A program made the position numbers and the translations under genes. From NCBI GenBank assembly GCA_018806915.1, contig JAGKQI010000025.1, positions 124,001-188,000 on the forward strand: a stretch of DNA of 64,000 nucleotides, given 5' to 3'. Numbering within the stretch: the stretch's first letter is position 1; each line of letters starts with the position of its first letter. Positions 40,501 through 50,549 of this stretch are shown here, one piece after another. Below the pieces are notes generated by a model. That model did not search any database, had not been told where the DNA came from, and worked only from the letters and a program-made list of their open reading frames with translations. This DNA is from Phytophthora colocasiae. Lineage: Eukaryota > Oomycota > Peronosporomycetes > Peronosporales > Peronosporaceae.

Positions 40501-41450
40501 CTATGTGGTGTTGCATTTGCCTTCAACTGGATCTTGAGTGGGGGCACTCGAGCCGGTGGATCGTTCCCTAGCTCAAGTCTCCACCCACCGTACTTTCTCA
40601 CAATCTCGTACAGTTTGTCAGTAACGTAGGAGTCCACAACCCCGCGGTCTACTGCATCCTTTACCAGAGCGTCTACAACATTCTGCACAACATCGCCAAT
40701 CACTGGCCGGCAAGGTGGCATACCTTCCGGTTCATCAAATGAGTCATCTCCGTCTGGTTCCCGAGTCGCGAGATACTCCAGTTGACGATCGACGTCAATG
40801 CCAAGTTCAACAAGTAACTGCTTTCCCACTAGAAATTCGACTTCGTTAGACTCCACAATCAAACATCGTTTAGCATCTTGACACCGAACCGGTCCTGCTG
40901 CCGTGTTCAGGGTCAATCGGACATCTAGTGCCTGTGTTGATTTCAGAATGGCTCCACCGACTGCTCTCGAAGAGATTGGTTCTTCCAAGTCCACCAACGT
41001 TATCGCTGGGTCCAAAGCGCATAATTCGTCCACATGTTGTCGACTAATGATATTCAAGTCCGATCCACTGTCCGCACAATAAGTTAGTAGTTCGAACACG
41101 CCATTCAAAATCACAGTCGGACGGCGGGCCTCGTCTGTGTCGGCGTTAGTGTTGATGCTACCGTCGACATCGTTTCGACCGAAGGCGCTTCTCTGCTCCT
41201 GATGCAGTCCCGGATTTGGTCTTTCTCGCTGCCAAAATTGCCTCTTTGCCAGCTTCATCAAGGTCAGGGCACTGGCTGAGCCAGTGGTCCTTACCACAAT
41301 GGAAGCAGCCCGTCCTGGGTTTCGAGTTTGCTTTGGCAGGCGTCTTTGTGGTGGTCTTCGAGTCAACCACTGTGCGAGACTGTCCTTGGGGCTCTTTAGT
41401 CGAGGCATCTCGTTTTCGTGACGAGAGCTGGGATTTTCCTCCAGTTGCAT
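37531..41450 (-). pseudogene. gypsy-2 Pol: protease, RT, RNase H, integrase, chromodomain
   Basis: Reading down the minus strand: a retropepsin with LLTYCADSGSDLNIISRQ (about 41080); RT with EFRQTTDYRPLNNVTEP, YYAMFDFLKGFWQLPLH and WIDDLLVL (about 40045) in place of Y-x-DD. RNase H has LSDAADSGWGQL and ELNWSVIEKESYPIVHACEK. Integrase has the zinc region (HCGSSGHRGMHVM ... CMKC), then WVSDSGSHFKSEVIAELN and WKNGSVERVNRDILQVL. The C terminus (about 37750-37600) reads YEVQVQWAGLEAIENSWEPL, a chromodomain-like fold that could guide insertion to marked chromatin. Frames change near 40000, 39530, 39090, 38600 and 38310, so no full Pol can be made. Confidence 0.82.
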
Positions 41451-42287
41451 TTGCCGGTGTTTGTTTCTTGCGCTTCGCCATCATCTGAAACATCTTTTCC
41501 TGCTCAAGCGCCTTTTCCTTCACCAACAAGTAGAGCGCCTGCTCATCGGCCTTGCTGGAAGCGTCAACAACCCGCTGATGGACATCAACAGCTTCACGGA
41601 GAGCTACTGGCTCAAGGTGTTGACGAAGCAGCCTACATTTCTCTTTGATACCAGTCGCCGTTGCAAAGGTGCTTGATAAGCCATGTTCAAGCACAATCTC
41701 GTCACAACGCATGAAATAATTGATAACTCGAGCCTTCACGTCGCGTTCCCGAAGGTCCATTTTCAGTTTGCGTTAAAGACGGCTCCGATGTCAACGATCG
41801 CGTCATTCATGACGTTTCCAATGATCTTGTCCAACTCAGAGATAATGCGATCCTCTGTAACCGCCTCAACGGTTGTATCCCACTCCAGTTTGCATAGAGT
41901 AGACAGCAATTGTCGATTAAAGCAGTTCTTCACGCTTCTCAGCGCCTTCGCCTTGTCTTCTCCGGTGGCGGCGCAACGCGCCTCAATCGCCTCTTCATAC
42001 TCCTGTCGCTCTCGTTTCCATTTAACCAACGCGGGGTGCGAAACGTCCGTAATGTACGGTGGAACGATCGAGCTAGCCGTCACCGGGACCTGGTTGCCAT
42101 TCCCCGACGGGGCAGTCGTGGTTATACCCGATGCCGTCGGAGTGGTTGCAGTGTTCGTCATAGTTTGCGACGACCTCTGGTCACTTTGGCTAGGACGCCC
42201 ACTACGGGTTAGCATCGCTTCTTGCACGATACTAAAGTTAACTTTGTGGTGCTCACGGATTGGGAGCTGGAACTCCCGCGAAGTCAA
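41158..42287 (-). pseudogene. gypsy-2 Gag with one CCHC knuckle, one frameshift
   Basis: The frame from about 42217 (MLTRSGRPSQSDQRSSQ) runs to FNAN, then a one-base loss at about 41765 shifts it. The next frame continues KMDLRERDVKARVINYF to the stop at 41158. The second part is helical capsid-like sequence (GLSSTFATATGIKEKCRLLR, VHQRVVDASSKADEQALYLL), then a basic Lys/Thr-rich stretch and one knuckle CFHCGKDHWLSQC (C-x2-C-x3-H-x4-C, one residue shorter than the standard spacing). It overlaps the start of pol. Confidence 0.8.
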
Positions 42288-42529
42288 CGTGTATTGACTT
42301 CAGTAGTTGCCGGTAAATAGCAAAGTAATGTCTTAACTACTAGTACTCTTCATGGACGATCTCGCCTACCGTAGTGGCAGTCCAGGGAGAAGCGTCCTTG
42401 ATCTGTTGAACAGTATCCTCTACAGCTGCATGCTTCAGTCGTTGCGATCTGCTTAACTATGTATGCCTGCTCGAATAGAGTATCCAGTCATGGGTTGGAG
42501 AAGCTGGGTACATGCATGCCATCATCACA
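42245..42529 (-). repeat. gypsy-2 5' LTR
   Basis: 285 bp; as the 3' LTR but with an extra TATG. It is followed on the plus strand by CCAGT and SWEET-5 sequence. Confidence 0.92.
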
Positions 42530-42534
42530 CCAGT

Positions 42535-43054
42535 CTTCCTCACGGGCGACGTCTGTGCATTGTGCTATCTCTTCATCTACTGGTGGTTTTCACCCGAGAA
42601 AACACGAGTTGGTAGAATAATAGCAATGGCGGTTGGAGTGCTGCTGTTGCCTTCCATCTACGTGATCGCCGCTGGCTTGGGCTACACAAAGCAAACACGA
42701 GCGGAGGTGGGCGAGACCGAGGGATACATCTGTGACGTCGTAGTGGTGGCCTTGCATTTGGTCATGCTGAAAAATCTCCTCAATGTGGTCAAAACGAGAT
42801 CTACGGCATCGCTAAACCTTCGCGTGCTGGTCGTCGGGACAATCAACACGTACGGCTGGTTCACGTTCGGTGTGACGACCTCGAACTGGATCATTAGCGG
42901 GCCCCACGTCTTCGTCATGGCGCTTCACACAGCGGGGCTAGTCCTGTATTTCGCGTTGAGACCTAGTCCGCACGCAGTCACTGCAGGTGAAGAAGAACAG
43001 GTCATTGTGTCCATAGAGCTCTCACCAAGAGTTAACAAGGCTGCAAGCGTGACG
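42535..43054 (+). pseudogene. SWEET-5 sugar transporter, segment 3 of 4
   Basis: Continuing in frame from FPV, the segment encodes FLTGDVCALCYLFIYWWFSP (helix 3), then the linker helix, GLGYTKQTRAEVGETEGYIC and the second MtN3 repeat (VVALHLVMLKNLLNVVKTRS, NTYGWFTFGVTTSNWIISGP, VFVMALHTAGLVLYFALRPS). The hydrophilic tail EEEQVIVSIELSPRVNKAAS follows. It ends with TGACG (43050-43054), the target duplication of gypsy-3. It aligns throughout with SWEET-6 without indels in the helices. Confidence 0.92.
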
Positions 43055-43564
43055 TGTAACACAGTAAGCGCGCGGGGGCGAGGAAGCGGAGGCCGGACTT
43101 GGACGGCGGAGCGAAGACCCAGGGAGGCGTGACCAGTTGATGGGCCACTGAGAGGTTGTTGGTAAATTGAAAAGTGAATTGAAATGAGGAAGGCTCTTAC
43201 GGTCCTAAGCTAACTGGTGGCTCACAGAGCTCTCTCAAAAATCCAGTAGAGTGTATCCTAGAGCCTATCTTTTCCTATCTTCTGATTTGGCTATCTACCA
43301 ATGATTTTCCTATAAACTTCCACGTAGCAATGTTGACTTGACTCCTGGGCGTCCCATAATCAAGCTTCGAGAACCTTCTCGAATTTCAGCCAATGAGACT
43401 CTCTCAATGTCTCAGCTGAATGGCGTAAACCACAATGGCATAATACCAGAATCTAGTTTTAGCCAATCACAAAGTGGGTACATGTAGAGATATGTAGATT
43501 GCACTACAGTGCATCAACTTGCACTTCAATGCCGACGGAGTGCTATCGACAGCATTCCGTCACA
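43055..43564 (-). repeat. gypsy-3 3' LTR (510 bp)
   Basis: In plus orientation it runs from TGTAACACAGTAAGCG to CATTCCGTCACA. The minus-strand sequence before it is purine-rich (CGAAGGGAGGTCA). SWEET-5 coding would read through into this LTR for 27 codons before a stop. Confidence 0.93.
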
Positions 43565-43592
43565 TGACCTCCCTTCGAGAAAGAGCCTCCCC

Positions 43593-46518
43593 CTAGAAAG
43601 GATTCTCTCTCTTCTTGGACTTCCAATAGAGGTCGATGAGACCAGGGATCTGTTTCAGATTCTCAACAGGTTCCCATGTGGCCTCCTTCTTGGTCTCGCC
43701 TAACCACCAAACCTTGTACTGCGGCTTCCCCTTGTACTTACGGTGGTTAATCACGGCTTCGACCAGTTGCCCTTCAGTTCCATCGGCTAACACAACCTTG
43801 TTCACCTTTGCCTGCGCTTCGGGTCTTTGCGGTACGGCTTCAACAGTGATGTATGGAAAACTGGATGCAACTTCAGGTTCTTCGATAATCCCAACTCATA
43901 CGAGTCTCGAGATACCTTCTTCTGGACCGGGAATGGTCCAATGAACCTCGGAGCTAACTTCTTCTGACTGTGCGTACCCCTTATGACGGATATCCAAATT
44001 CTTCCCATCTAGTAGCACCATGTCGCCAATTTTGAAGTCTTGGACAAGTCTGTTCCTGTCGTAATAATGCTTCATGCGCTCCTGTGCTTCACTCATACGG
44101 TCTTGCGCGACCTTGAGGAAGGCTTCCTGTCGGAGTAGAAACTCTTTTGCTGCTTTCTCCAACTTCTTAAACTCCGGATCTGCCGCGATATCGTCGGGCA
44201 TATATGGAATATATCCTAGATCCGGCTTCAAATGGTGACATGCCAATCGTAGCATGCAATCGCCGATTATAGGCGAACTCTGCCAAATGAAGAAACTCAT
44301 CCCAATCATTCTGGGCTGGGTTGATAACACCTCGGAGATAATCTCCGATAAAACGGTTTGTACGTTCCGTTTGTCCATCCGTCTGCGGCCTAAATGCCGA
44401 TGACAGGTTATGCTGCGTTCCCATAGCAGTGATAACAGCCTGCCAAAACTTAGACGTAAATTTGGAGTCACGATCAGACACAATCGTCTTCGGAAGGCCA
44501 TGATCTCTTACATAACTCTTCATGAAAACATTCGCAATATCCTCTGCGCTGTCTGTCGTCTGCGTAGCAATAAACTTCTGCACGCTTGGTCAATCGATCC
44601 ACAATGACCATGATGGCATTCAAACCATCCTTGCTGGGAGGTAGAGACACAATGAAATCCATTGAAATGTCGACCCATCTACCTCGTGGTATCTCCAGCG
44701 GTTGAAGTAATCCGGGAGGCTTCACCTGCCTCGCTTTGTTGCGCTGACACATTTCACAAGTGTTCACATAGCGCTGGATATACTTCATCATCTTCGGCCA
44801 ATAGTACTTCTCACGTACTGCGACATAGGTCTTGTAATACCCTGGGTGGCCTGCCGTAACTGCATCGTGGTTCTCACAAATGACTCGATTCTTCAGATCT
44901 TCGTCATCGGGAATGTACAATCTAGGACTCTCATCTTCACGCGTCTGATAATACAGCACGCCATGATCTAGCGAGTAATGCGGAACCTTGTCTCCAAGCT
45001 GTAGCTTCTTGACAAGTCCTTGCAAGTCCTTGTTCCACGAGTACATCTTCACTGCGGATTGTGCCACGGTCATATTGTTCTCGACCATGGTAGCCACAAT
45101 TTCACGGTTTTGAGCCGTATCAAGAAGTTCCTTCAGGCTCACTTTGCGCTGCCTTATGCTCGAACTCAGGATTTCTCGACATCGCATCTGCGACTACATT
45201 CGTCTCTCCTGGAATCCCACTTGAACAGAGGCTGTAACTCCGCAAGTTCGTTGAACCACCGCGCAATTCGTCGATTCGTCGTCTTCTGCGTGAGAATCAT
45301 CTCAATGCTCTTGTGATCTGTTTCCACCAGGAATGGCTTGTCGAGAAGATACACGCGCCATGTCTTCAACGCATGCATAATAGCGAGTAGTTCCTGTTCG
45401 CGAACTGGATAATTCAGTTCTGCTGGCTTCATCTTTCTGCCCGTATAGGCTATTGGATGTTCCAACCCTCCTCCTTTTGAAATAAGACTTCAATTGCGAA
45501 ATTTGAGGCGTCCATCCGAATTCCGGAAAGGTTTGGAGAAATCAGGAAGACTGGAGAACCGGAGGTGATGACAAGCGCTTCTTAAGCTCGTCAAAACAGT
45601 GTAATTGGTTCTCATCGAGTTCGATAGCATCACGAGAACGTTTTCCCTGATACATTCATGCAAAGGACCTGCAAACTGCGCGAAATCCTTGCAAAATCTC
45701 GAAACGTAAACCGTTGTCCCCAGGAAGCTCTCCATTTGCTTCTTGGTCTTGGGACTGGCCACTCGGCGATAATCTTCACCTTATCTCGTCCATACGAACG
45801 CCCTTGCGTCCGACGAAGTCGCCTAAGCATGGAATCTCATCCACGCAAAATTGGCATTTGGACAGTTTGATGTAGAGCTTCTGCTCTTCACATCGCTTCA
45901 ATACCCTGTCCAGTGCTGCGATGTGGTCGTTCACATCTTCACCCTTCGTGTATACGTAGATATCATCGAAGTAAATCTTCGCCACATCACTCAAATCCAT
46001 GAAAACCTTTGCAGCAGTCGATTAAAGGTTCCTGGGCTACCACTGAGCCCCATGGGTGTGACGAGATATTCAAATAGACCATCTGGGGTCGAGAAAGCAG
46101 TGAAAGGTATATCTGCTTCTCGTAACTTCACTTGGTAATAACCCCAAAGTAAGTCCATGCACGAATACCAATAGCTACCGGCCATCGCATCAAAGGTATC
46201 TTCCTTGCGAGGCATAGGAATAGCTGGTAAAATCGTCGCCAAGTTCAATAGACGATAATCGTGCACAATACGCCATCCGACTGGTTTCTTCACACAGAAA
46301 GTCGGTGCACAAAACGCTGACGTACTTGGTCGAATGATGCCAGCCTGAACCATCTCTTTGGTCCATTCCTGAATCGTTTTTCTCTGATCAGGACTTTGGC
46401 GCCATTGTTTGACCGAAATCGGTTGAGTACCGGGTTTGAGCAAAATCTCGTGCTCAATTCCTCTCCCGTACTGGCGGTGTCTCATTCGGAAGTTCCGTAC
46501 GGAAAACCGTATCCGCAT
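43593..46518 (-). pseudogene. gypsy-3 Pol: RT, RNase H, integrase, chromodomain
   Basis: The minus strand reads: RT with VKKPVGWRIVHDYRLLN, GSYWYSCMDLLWGYYQVKL (first Asp) and EYLVTPMGLSGSPGTFNRLL. After a shift near 46000 comes the catalytic KIYFDDIYVYTKG (about 45975-45935). RNase H follows with LNYPVREQELLAIMHALK and VETDHKSIEMIL. Integrase has HPGYYKTYVAVREKYYWPKM ... CEMCQRNKARQ, WVDISMDFIVSLPPS (D), IVSDRDSKFTSKFW (D) and QTDGQTERTNRFIGDYL (E). The chromodomain lies at 43800-43620 (AVINHRKYKGKPQYKVWWLG with TWEPVENL). Frames change near 46000, 45760, 45480, 45180, 44500 and 43900. Confidence 0.88.
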
Positions 46519-47301
46519 ACTTCAGTAGCGTCTCATACGCCGGATTATCTCTTGAGAGCGTCCCATCCTTGACTCTTGAAGCGTTCAGCCTTCTCCGAAT
46601 CATGCGGATTGATGACAAACACTGCCTCAATATCCTTGTCCCTACGCAACATCTGCTGGAACTGTTTGGACGAAATAATCTTCGTTCGCCCAAACTGGCC
46701 GTTGTGGCCATGCTGCCGATAGTAATTGAAAATCTCACGGGCCTGCGCAACTCTGGCGCGGCGTTGTCCTGCCACCCAACGGGCTGGACGAGTCTTCGGC
46801 AGTCTCAACTTCACAGTCTGCGTGTTCTCCACCTTGATGCGAGGTGCAATCTGTCCAGTATTCCAGTCGATATCAGGGTTCTGCTCCCGCAGCCACATCA
46901 TGCCCAAAACAACATCCTTTCCTTCAGGAACAGGCATGACTTGGAATGTTCCCGTTGTCAAAGGAAACCCTGGTAACTGCAGAGACATCTCTACAGTCCG
47001 ACGTGGACGATGCACAACTTGATCATAACCGAGATCAACTTGCATCATGTCACCTTCCGTGACATCCAACTCGCTTCTTCACCAACTCCTCAGTAACGCC
47101 ATTCAGGCTACTGCCGGTGTCGATGAATATCGAGACGGGCCTCTCTTGGTCATCCGTCTTGAATGCTCGAGCTTCAGCCTCTAGGATCGCATACACTGCG
47201 CCCTGCATGTACCGATTTGCTTCAGTACGTTTTGGCTGAGTACAATCTGGAGAAATGTGGCCAAACTTGCCACAGTTTCTGCACGTAGCTGTCTTTTCCA
47301 A
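46500..47301 (-). pseudogene. gypsy-3 zinc knuckle and protease region
   Basis: The piece at 47301-47050 has CRNCGKFGHISPDC (C-x2-C-x4-H-x4-C) and then VSIFIDTGSSLNGVTEELVK, the retropepsin D-T-G triad. After a one-base shift near 47065 the protease continues MDVTEGDMMQVDLGYDQVV ... KDVVLGMMWLREQNPDIDW. A basic linker (KLRLPKTRPARWVAGQRRAR) leads to the RT. Frames shift at about 47240, 47065 and 46540. Confidence 0.78.
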
Positions 47302-48395
47302 TCATCGCTCTTGCCTTTCTTCTTGTCGGAGCTCTTGAATTCTGCTTCGACTTAGACGCACGATGCCCCGAGCTTGATGATCCTTGCGAACCCTTCGCAG
47401 GAGCTCTAGGGGGTTTTCCCGAGTAGTGCGCAAACTCAAAATTCGACGCAATCTCAATGGCATCTTGCAGTGTTGAAGGACTCTCTTCCTTGATCTTCCT
47501 CGCTGTCTCCTCTCGCAAACCGTTCTGAAAGAAGAAACGCTTCTCCAACTCGCTGATAGACAACTCTGTCTGTGATAGCAAGTCTTGAAACTTGGATACG
47601 TAATCATGGATGGTCTCATTCTGTTTGAGACGAAACATCCTCTCGCGAAGATCATATTCGAAGTCCTTCGGCCTGAAACGAGTGCGAAGTCTTCCCTTGA
47701 AGAGCGACCATGTAGGCTGTACGTTCGTACTCCTCACACTCTGCGATAAACGCGCGATACCAATTCAGCACTGACTTGCCTAAGTTGCTGGAGATCATCG
47801 TCACAAAATCCGATGTATCTGCCTCCATCAACTCGCGTCTGCTTGCGTAATACTGCTCGGTGGCGAAGATCCATAACTCAATATCTTCGCCGTATTTGCC
47901 TTCATACATAGGCGGATCCTTCTTTCTTTGCTCACCCCTGGACGCAACTAGATATTCGAATCTTGCGTTGGCCTGCTGCATCTGTGCTTGCAACTGGGTT
48001 TGCATCTGGGCTTGGTATGACTGTTGCTGCTGCGTTAAGTAAACTAACAGCTGTTGCATCGACATCGTGTCTGATGCTGCGCCTGCTTGTCCCGACGACA
48101 TATTCGTAGCTTGCGGTTGACCCTGTGGATCAGGAGTCGTCCTAGCCGTTGGTTGCGGTTGGCCCTGTGGATCAGGAGCCGTCCTAGCCGTTGCTTGCGG
48201 TTGGCTCTGTGGAATAGGAGCCGTCCTAGCGGTAGCCTGCGGTTGGCCCTGGTGTGAATCAGGTGCCGTCCTGGCTGTTGCCTGCGGTTGGCCCTGGAGT
48301 GAATCAGGAGCCGTCCTGGCAGTCGTTCGAGGCGTTCTACGCGGACGCGGGTTTGGAGAGTCGCGCTCACTCGATCTACCACGTGTAGATGACAT
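47222..48395 (-). pseudogene. gypsy-3 Gag with Pro/Gln repeats
   Basis: The frame starts MSSTRGRSSERDSPNPRPRR at 48395. Five or so repeats of ARTAPD-QGQPQAT follow, then a Gln-rich helix (QQLLVYLTQQQQSYQAQMQT) and a capsid segment (MYEGKYGEDIELWIFATEQY). A frameshift near 47735 leads into VQPTWSLFKGRLRTRFRPKD and RLKQNETIHDYVSKFQDLLS (retrotransposon gag domain), ending at the zinc-knuckle region. The upstream part, 48396-48829, is a non-coding leader. Confidence 0.82.
48110..48335 (-). repeat. tandem repeats encoding Pro/Gln-rich Gag segment
   Basis: Five to six units of about 42-48 bases around GCGGTTGGCCCTGTGGATCA and GGAGCCGTCCTAGCC. In-frame on the minus strand they give ARTAPDPQGQPQAT-like repeats. 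Confidence 0.8.
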
Positions 48396-48829
48396 TTCGA
48401 GTGGACTTTTCGTAGCACGAACTCAATCCAATAAAACCCAAAACCCAATGAAAAGAAGGAAAAATGGGAGTGGTTCTGCTTGTACCGACCCAAACACCAA
48501 AAGAAAGGGTAAATTGGAAGCTACCGGGGAGCGATGGAAATAAAAGCTGCACTTAAGAGCGTTCCAAGCACTGAACCGGCTTCTAGTAGCGACCAAAGAG
48601 TTACGTGCACTAGGCAGAGATATACCAACCTTTCAAAGTTGATTCCCTGACCTGTGATGGGCACGAACTTCTCCCAAAGACAACCCAAAAGAGACCCCTT
48701 TAGGCCTCAGCACTTCCTCAGCAATTGGCTGGTGCTAATAGCCAAGGATCTACTCGCTTCTGGCTATGCCGCCCACGAGAGACCCGACCTTGGACGATGG
48801 AGCGAAGCTTGACCCGACAAGCGCTACTA

Positions 48830-49339
48830 TGTAACACAGTAGGCGCGCGGGGGCGAGGAAGCGGAGGCCGGACTTGGACGGCGGAGCGAAGACCCAGGGA
48901 GGCGTGACCAGTTGGTGGGCCACTGAGAGGTTGTTGGTAAATTGAAAAGTGAATTGAAATGAGGAAGGCTCTTACGGTCCTAAGCTAACTGGTGGCTCAC
49001 AGAGCTCTCTCAAAAATCCAGTAGAGTGTATCCTAGAGCCTATCTTTTCCTATCTTCTGATTTGGCTATCTACCAATGATTTTCCTATAAACTTCCACGT
49101 AGCAATGTTGACTTGACTCCTGGGCGTCCCATAATCAAGCTTCGAGAACCTTCTCGAATTTCAGCCAATGAGACTCTCTCAATGTCTCAGCTGAATGGCG
49201 TAAACCACAATGGCATAATACCAGAATCTAGTTTTAGCCAATCACAAAGTGGGTACATGTAGAGATATGTAGATTGCACTACAGTGCATCAACTTGCACT
49301 TCAATGCCGACGGAGTGCTATCGACAGCATTCCGTCACA
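48830..49339 (-). repeat. gypsy-3 5' LTR (510 bp)
   Basis: Same length as the 3' LTR with two noticed substitutions. Just inside, the minus strand reads TAGTAGCGCTTGTCGGG with no TGG start, so the primer site is unclear. Confidence 0.93.
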
Positions 49340-49344
49340 TGACG

Positions 49345-49404
49345 GCAACAACCAGTAATAGCCCTGGGTATCGAGCTTTGTGGTCTCCGATGGCTGCGCT
49401 GTAG
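49345..49404 (+). pseudogene. SWEET-5 sugar transporter, segment 4 of 4 (C-terminal tail)
   Basis: Directly after the second TGACG the frame reads ATTSNSPGYRALWSPMAAL and stops at 49402-49404. This matches the end of SWEET-6 (SSPEYQALRSPLAPLHC). It restores an ending to the 257-codon SWEET-5 frame: 95 + 99 + 520 + 60 bases = 774, with no other defect seen. The serine-proline tail is presumed cytoplasmic. Confidence 0.85.
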
Positions 49405-50549
49405 TGACAGAAACATATTTAAGAATGGATAACTAATACTAATGAAACTGAACTAAGTTCACCTTACCGTTATCTTGGATTGAATCAATATGACGCGAAC
49501 GAGATCTTGCACGGAGCGCTGGGTCAAGAAAACAAAATGTAACCATTGTCCCTACAGTTGAAGCGGGCTCTTTCTGTTGCTGCAACGGCCAGTAGCATTT
49601 TTTAATGGCCTGTTTGAAGTGAATCACCTTGCTCTACACGTACTATTGAGCCGGGCATTTCTAGCGGTTACGAAACGTATGGCTCACATTGACGTCAACA
49701 ACATCAACAATATAGAGGTACATGTATGGAGCTCTGCAGCGTTTGACTCATTGAGGGAGCAACCCCCAAGCGTTAAGTTGCAGCATCCCACACTTACGCT
49801 GACGTTATGCACCAGCAAGGGCGATGTTGGTTCATCGACAGAGTGCTTTCACGTCAAACTTCAACTCGCGTTGACACACTTCCAATCAAGCTGTTTGCTC
49901 GAATCGCAAGCTCTAAACGCAAGGACCAATTTGTTTTGGCAATCAAAACCGACAGCGCTGTGTGGAACACGGTAGTACTAGCGCTGCTCTAGTCTTACCA
50001 TCTCCACCCTGTGCGCCACCGGATGCCCAAAAGTCTCTCAAAGTCACACATCAAATCGAGCTAAACAAGCGAAAGCTTTGACAATGAGACGTCTACTGAA
50101 ACATGGGCAGAATTCCTTCCGCATCCCCTGCCGTACCCGCTGTATTGATCAATGATCATCGAAAGGAAGCAACCACGCAGTTTAATCGCATTAATGAAGG
50201 CCTTCCGGTGCGTGTGAAGGTTTTCCGGTCCTGTGCCAGCCATTCAGGCTCTTCTTTTTCTATGAGTCACCCGAAATGTGGGCCTCTTTTCAAAAACATT
50301 TGCACAATAAATCGTATTACACGGTATACTGAATATTACAGGCTATGATGACGTTATTCATATACAATTCAACATAGCACAACTATAAAGCCAAAGAGGT
50401 ATGTGACACCACCTAAAACGGCACGCGCTGCAAGTACAGGTACGGTTACCTGACCAGTTCACTTTCCGATTTGCCATTTGCCAGTCTACTGCAACGCTGC
50501 AGCCCCGCGGCGTCTCTCCAATCCACTTGTCCAAGTATAACTACACAAA
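49405..50549 (+). other. spacer between SWEET-5 and SWEET-6
   Basis: 1.1 kb with no recognised gene. The only frame of note, 49805-49992, reads DTLPIKLFARIASSKRKDQF and VLAIKTDSAVWNTVVLALL, which has coding-like composition but no family I can name. The SWEET-6 promoter should lie at the right end. Confidence 0.4.
50457..50475 (+). promoter_or_regulatory. putative oomycete initiator before SWEET-6
   Basis: GTTCACTTTCCGATTTGCC lies 75 bases before the ATG. It fits an Inr (YTCAYTYY) plus the adjacent flanking element, and is close to the motif before the acid phosphatase gene and SWEET-8. Confidence 0.45.

Larger units (their letters stand above)
36816..42529 (-). mobile_element. Ty3/gypsy chromodomain element (gypsy-2), minus strand
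   Basis: This 5.7-kb element has LTRs of 281 bp (left) and 285 bp (right) and the target duplication CCAGT (36811-36815 and 42530-42534). The LTRs look identical apart from a TATG insertion at about 42459-42462. Coding on the minus strand is gag, protease, RT, RNase H, integrase, chromodomain-like C terminus. Coding has several frameshifts despite the young LTRs. The bases just inside the 5' LTR (minus strand AAGTTAACTTTAG) lack the usual TGG primer-site start. Confidence 0.92.
43055..49339 (-). mobile_element. Ty3/gypsy chromovirus (gypsy-3), minus strand
   Basis: A 6.3-kb element with two 510-bp LTRs and the target duplication TGACG (43050-43054 and 49340-49344). Two LTR differences were noticed (near 43067/48842 and 43137/48912), so it is young. 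On the minus strand the order is gag, protease, RT, RNase H, integrase and a clear C-terminal chromodomain. Several frameshifts break pol. It lies near the 3' end of SWEET-5. Confidence 0.93.

Noticed and set aside
43043..43132. SWEET-5 C-terminal extension with an Arg-rich tail
   Set aside because: The tail is encoded by the gypsy-3 LTR; the same residues occur in the other LTR at about 48825-48907. The real tail is at 49345-49404.
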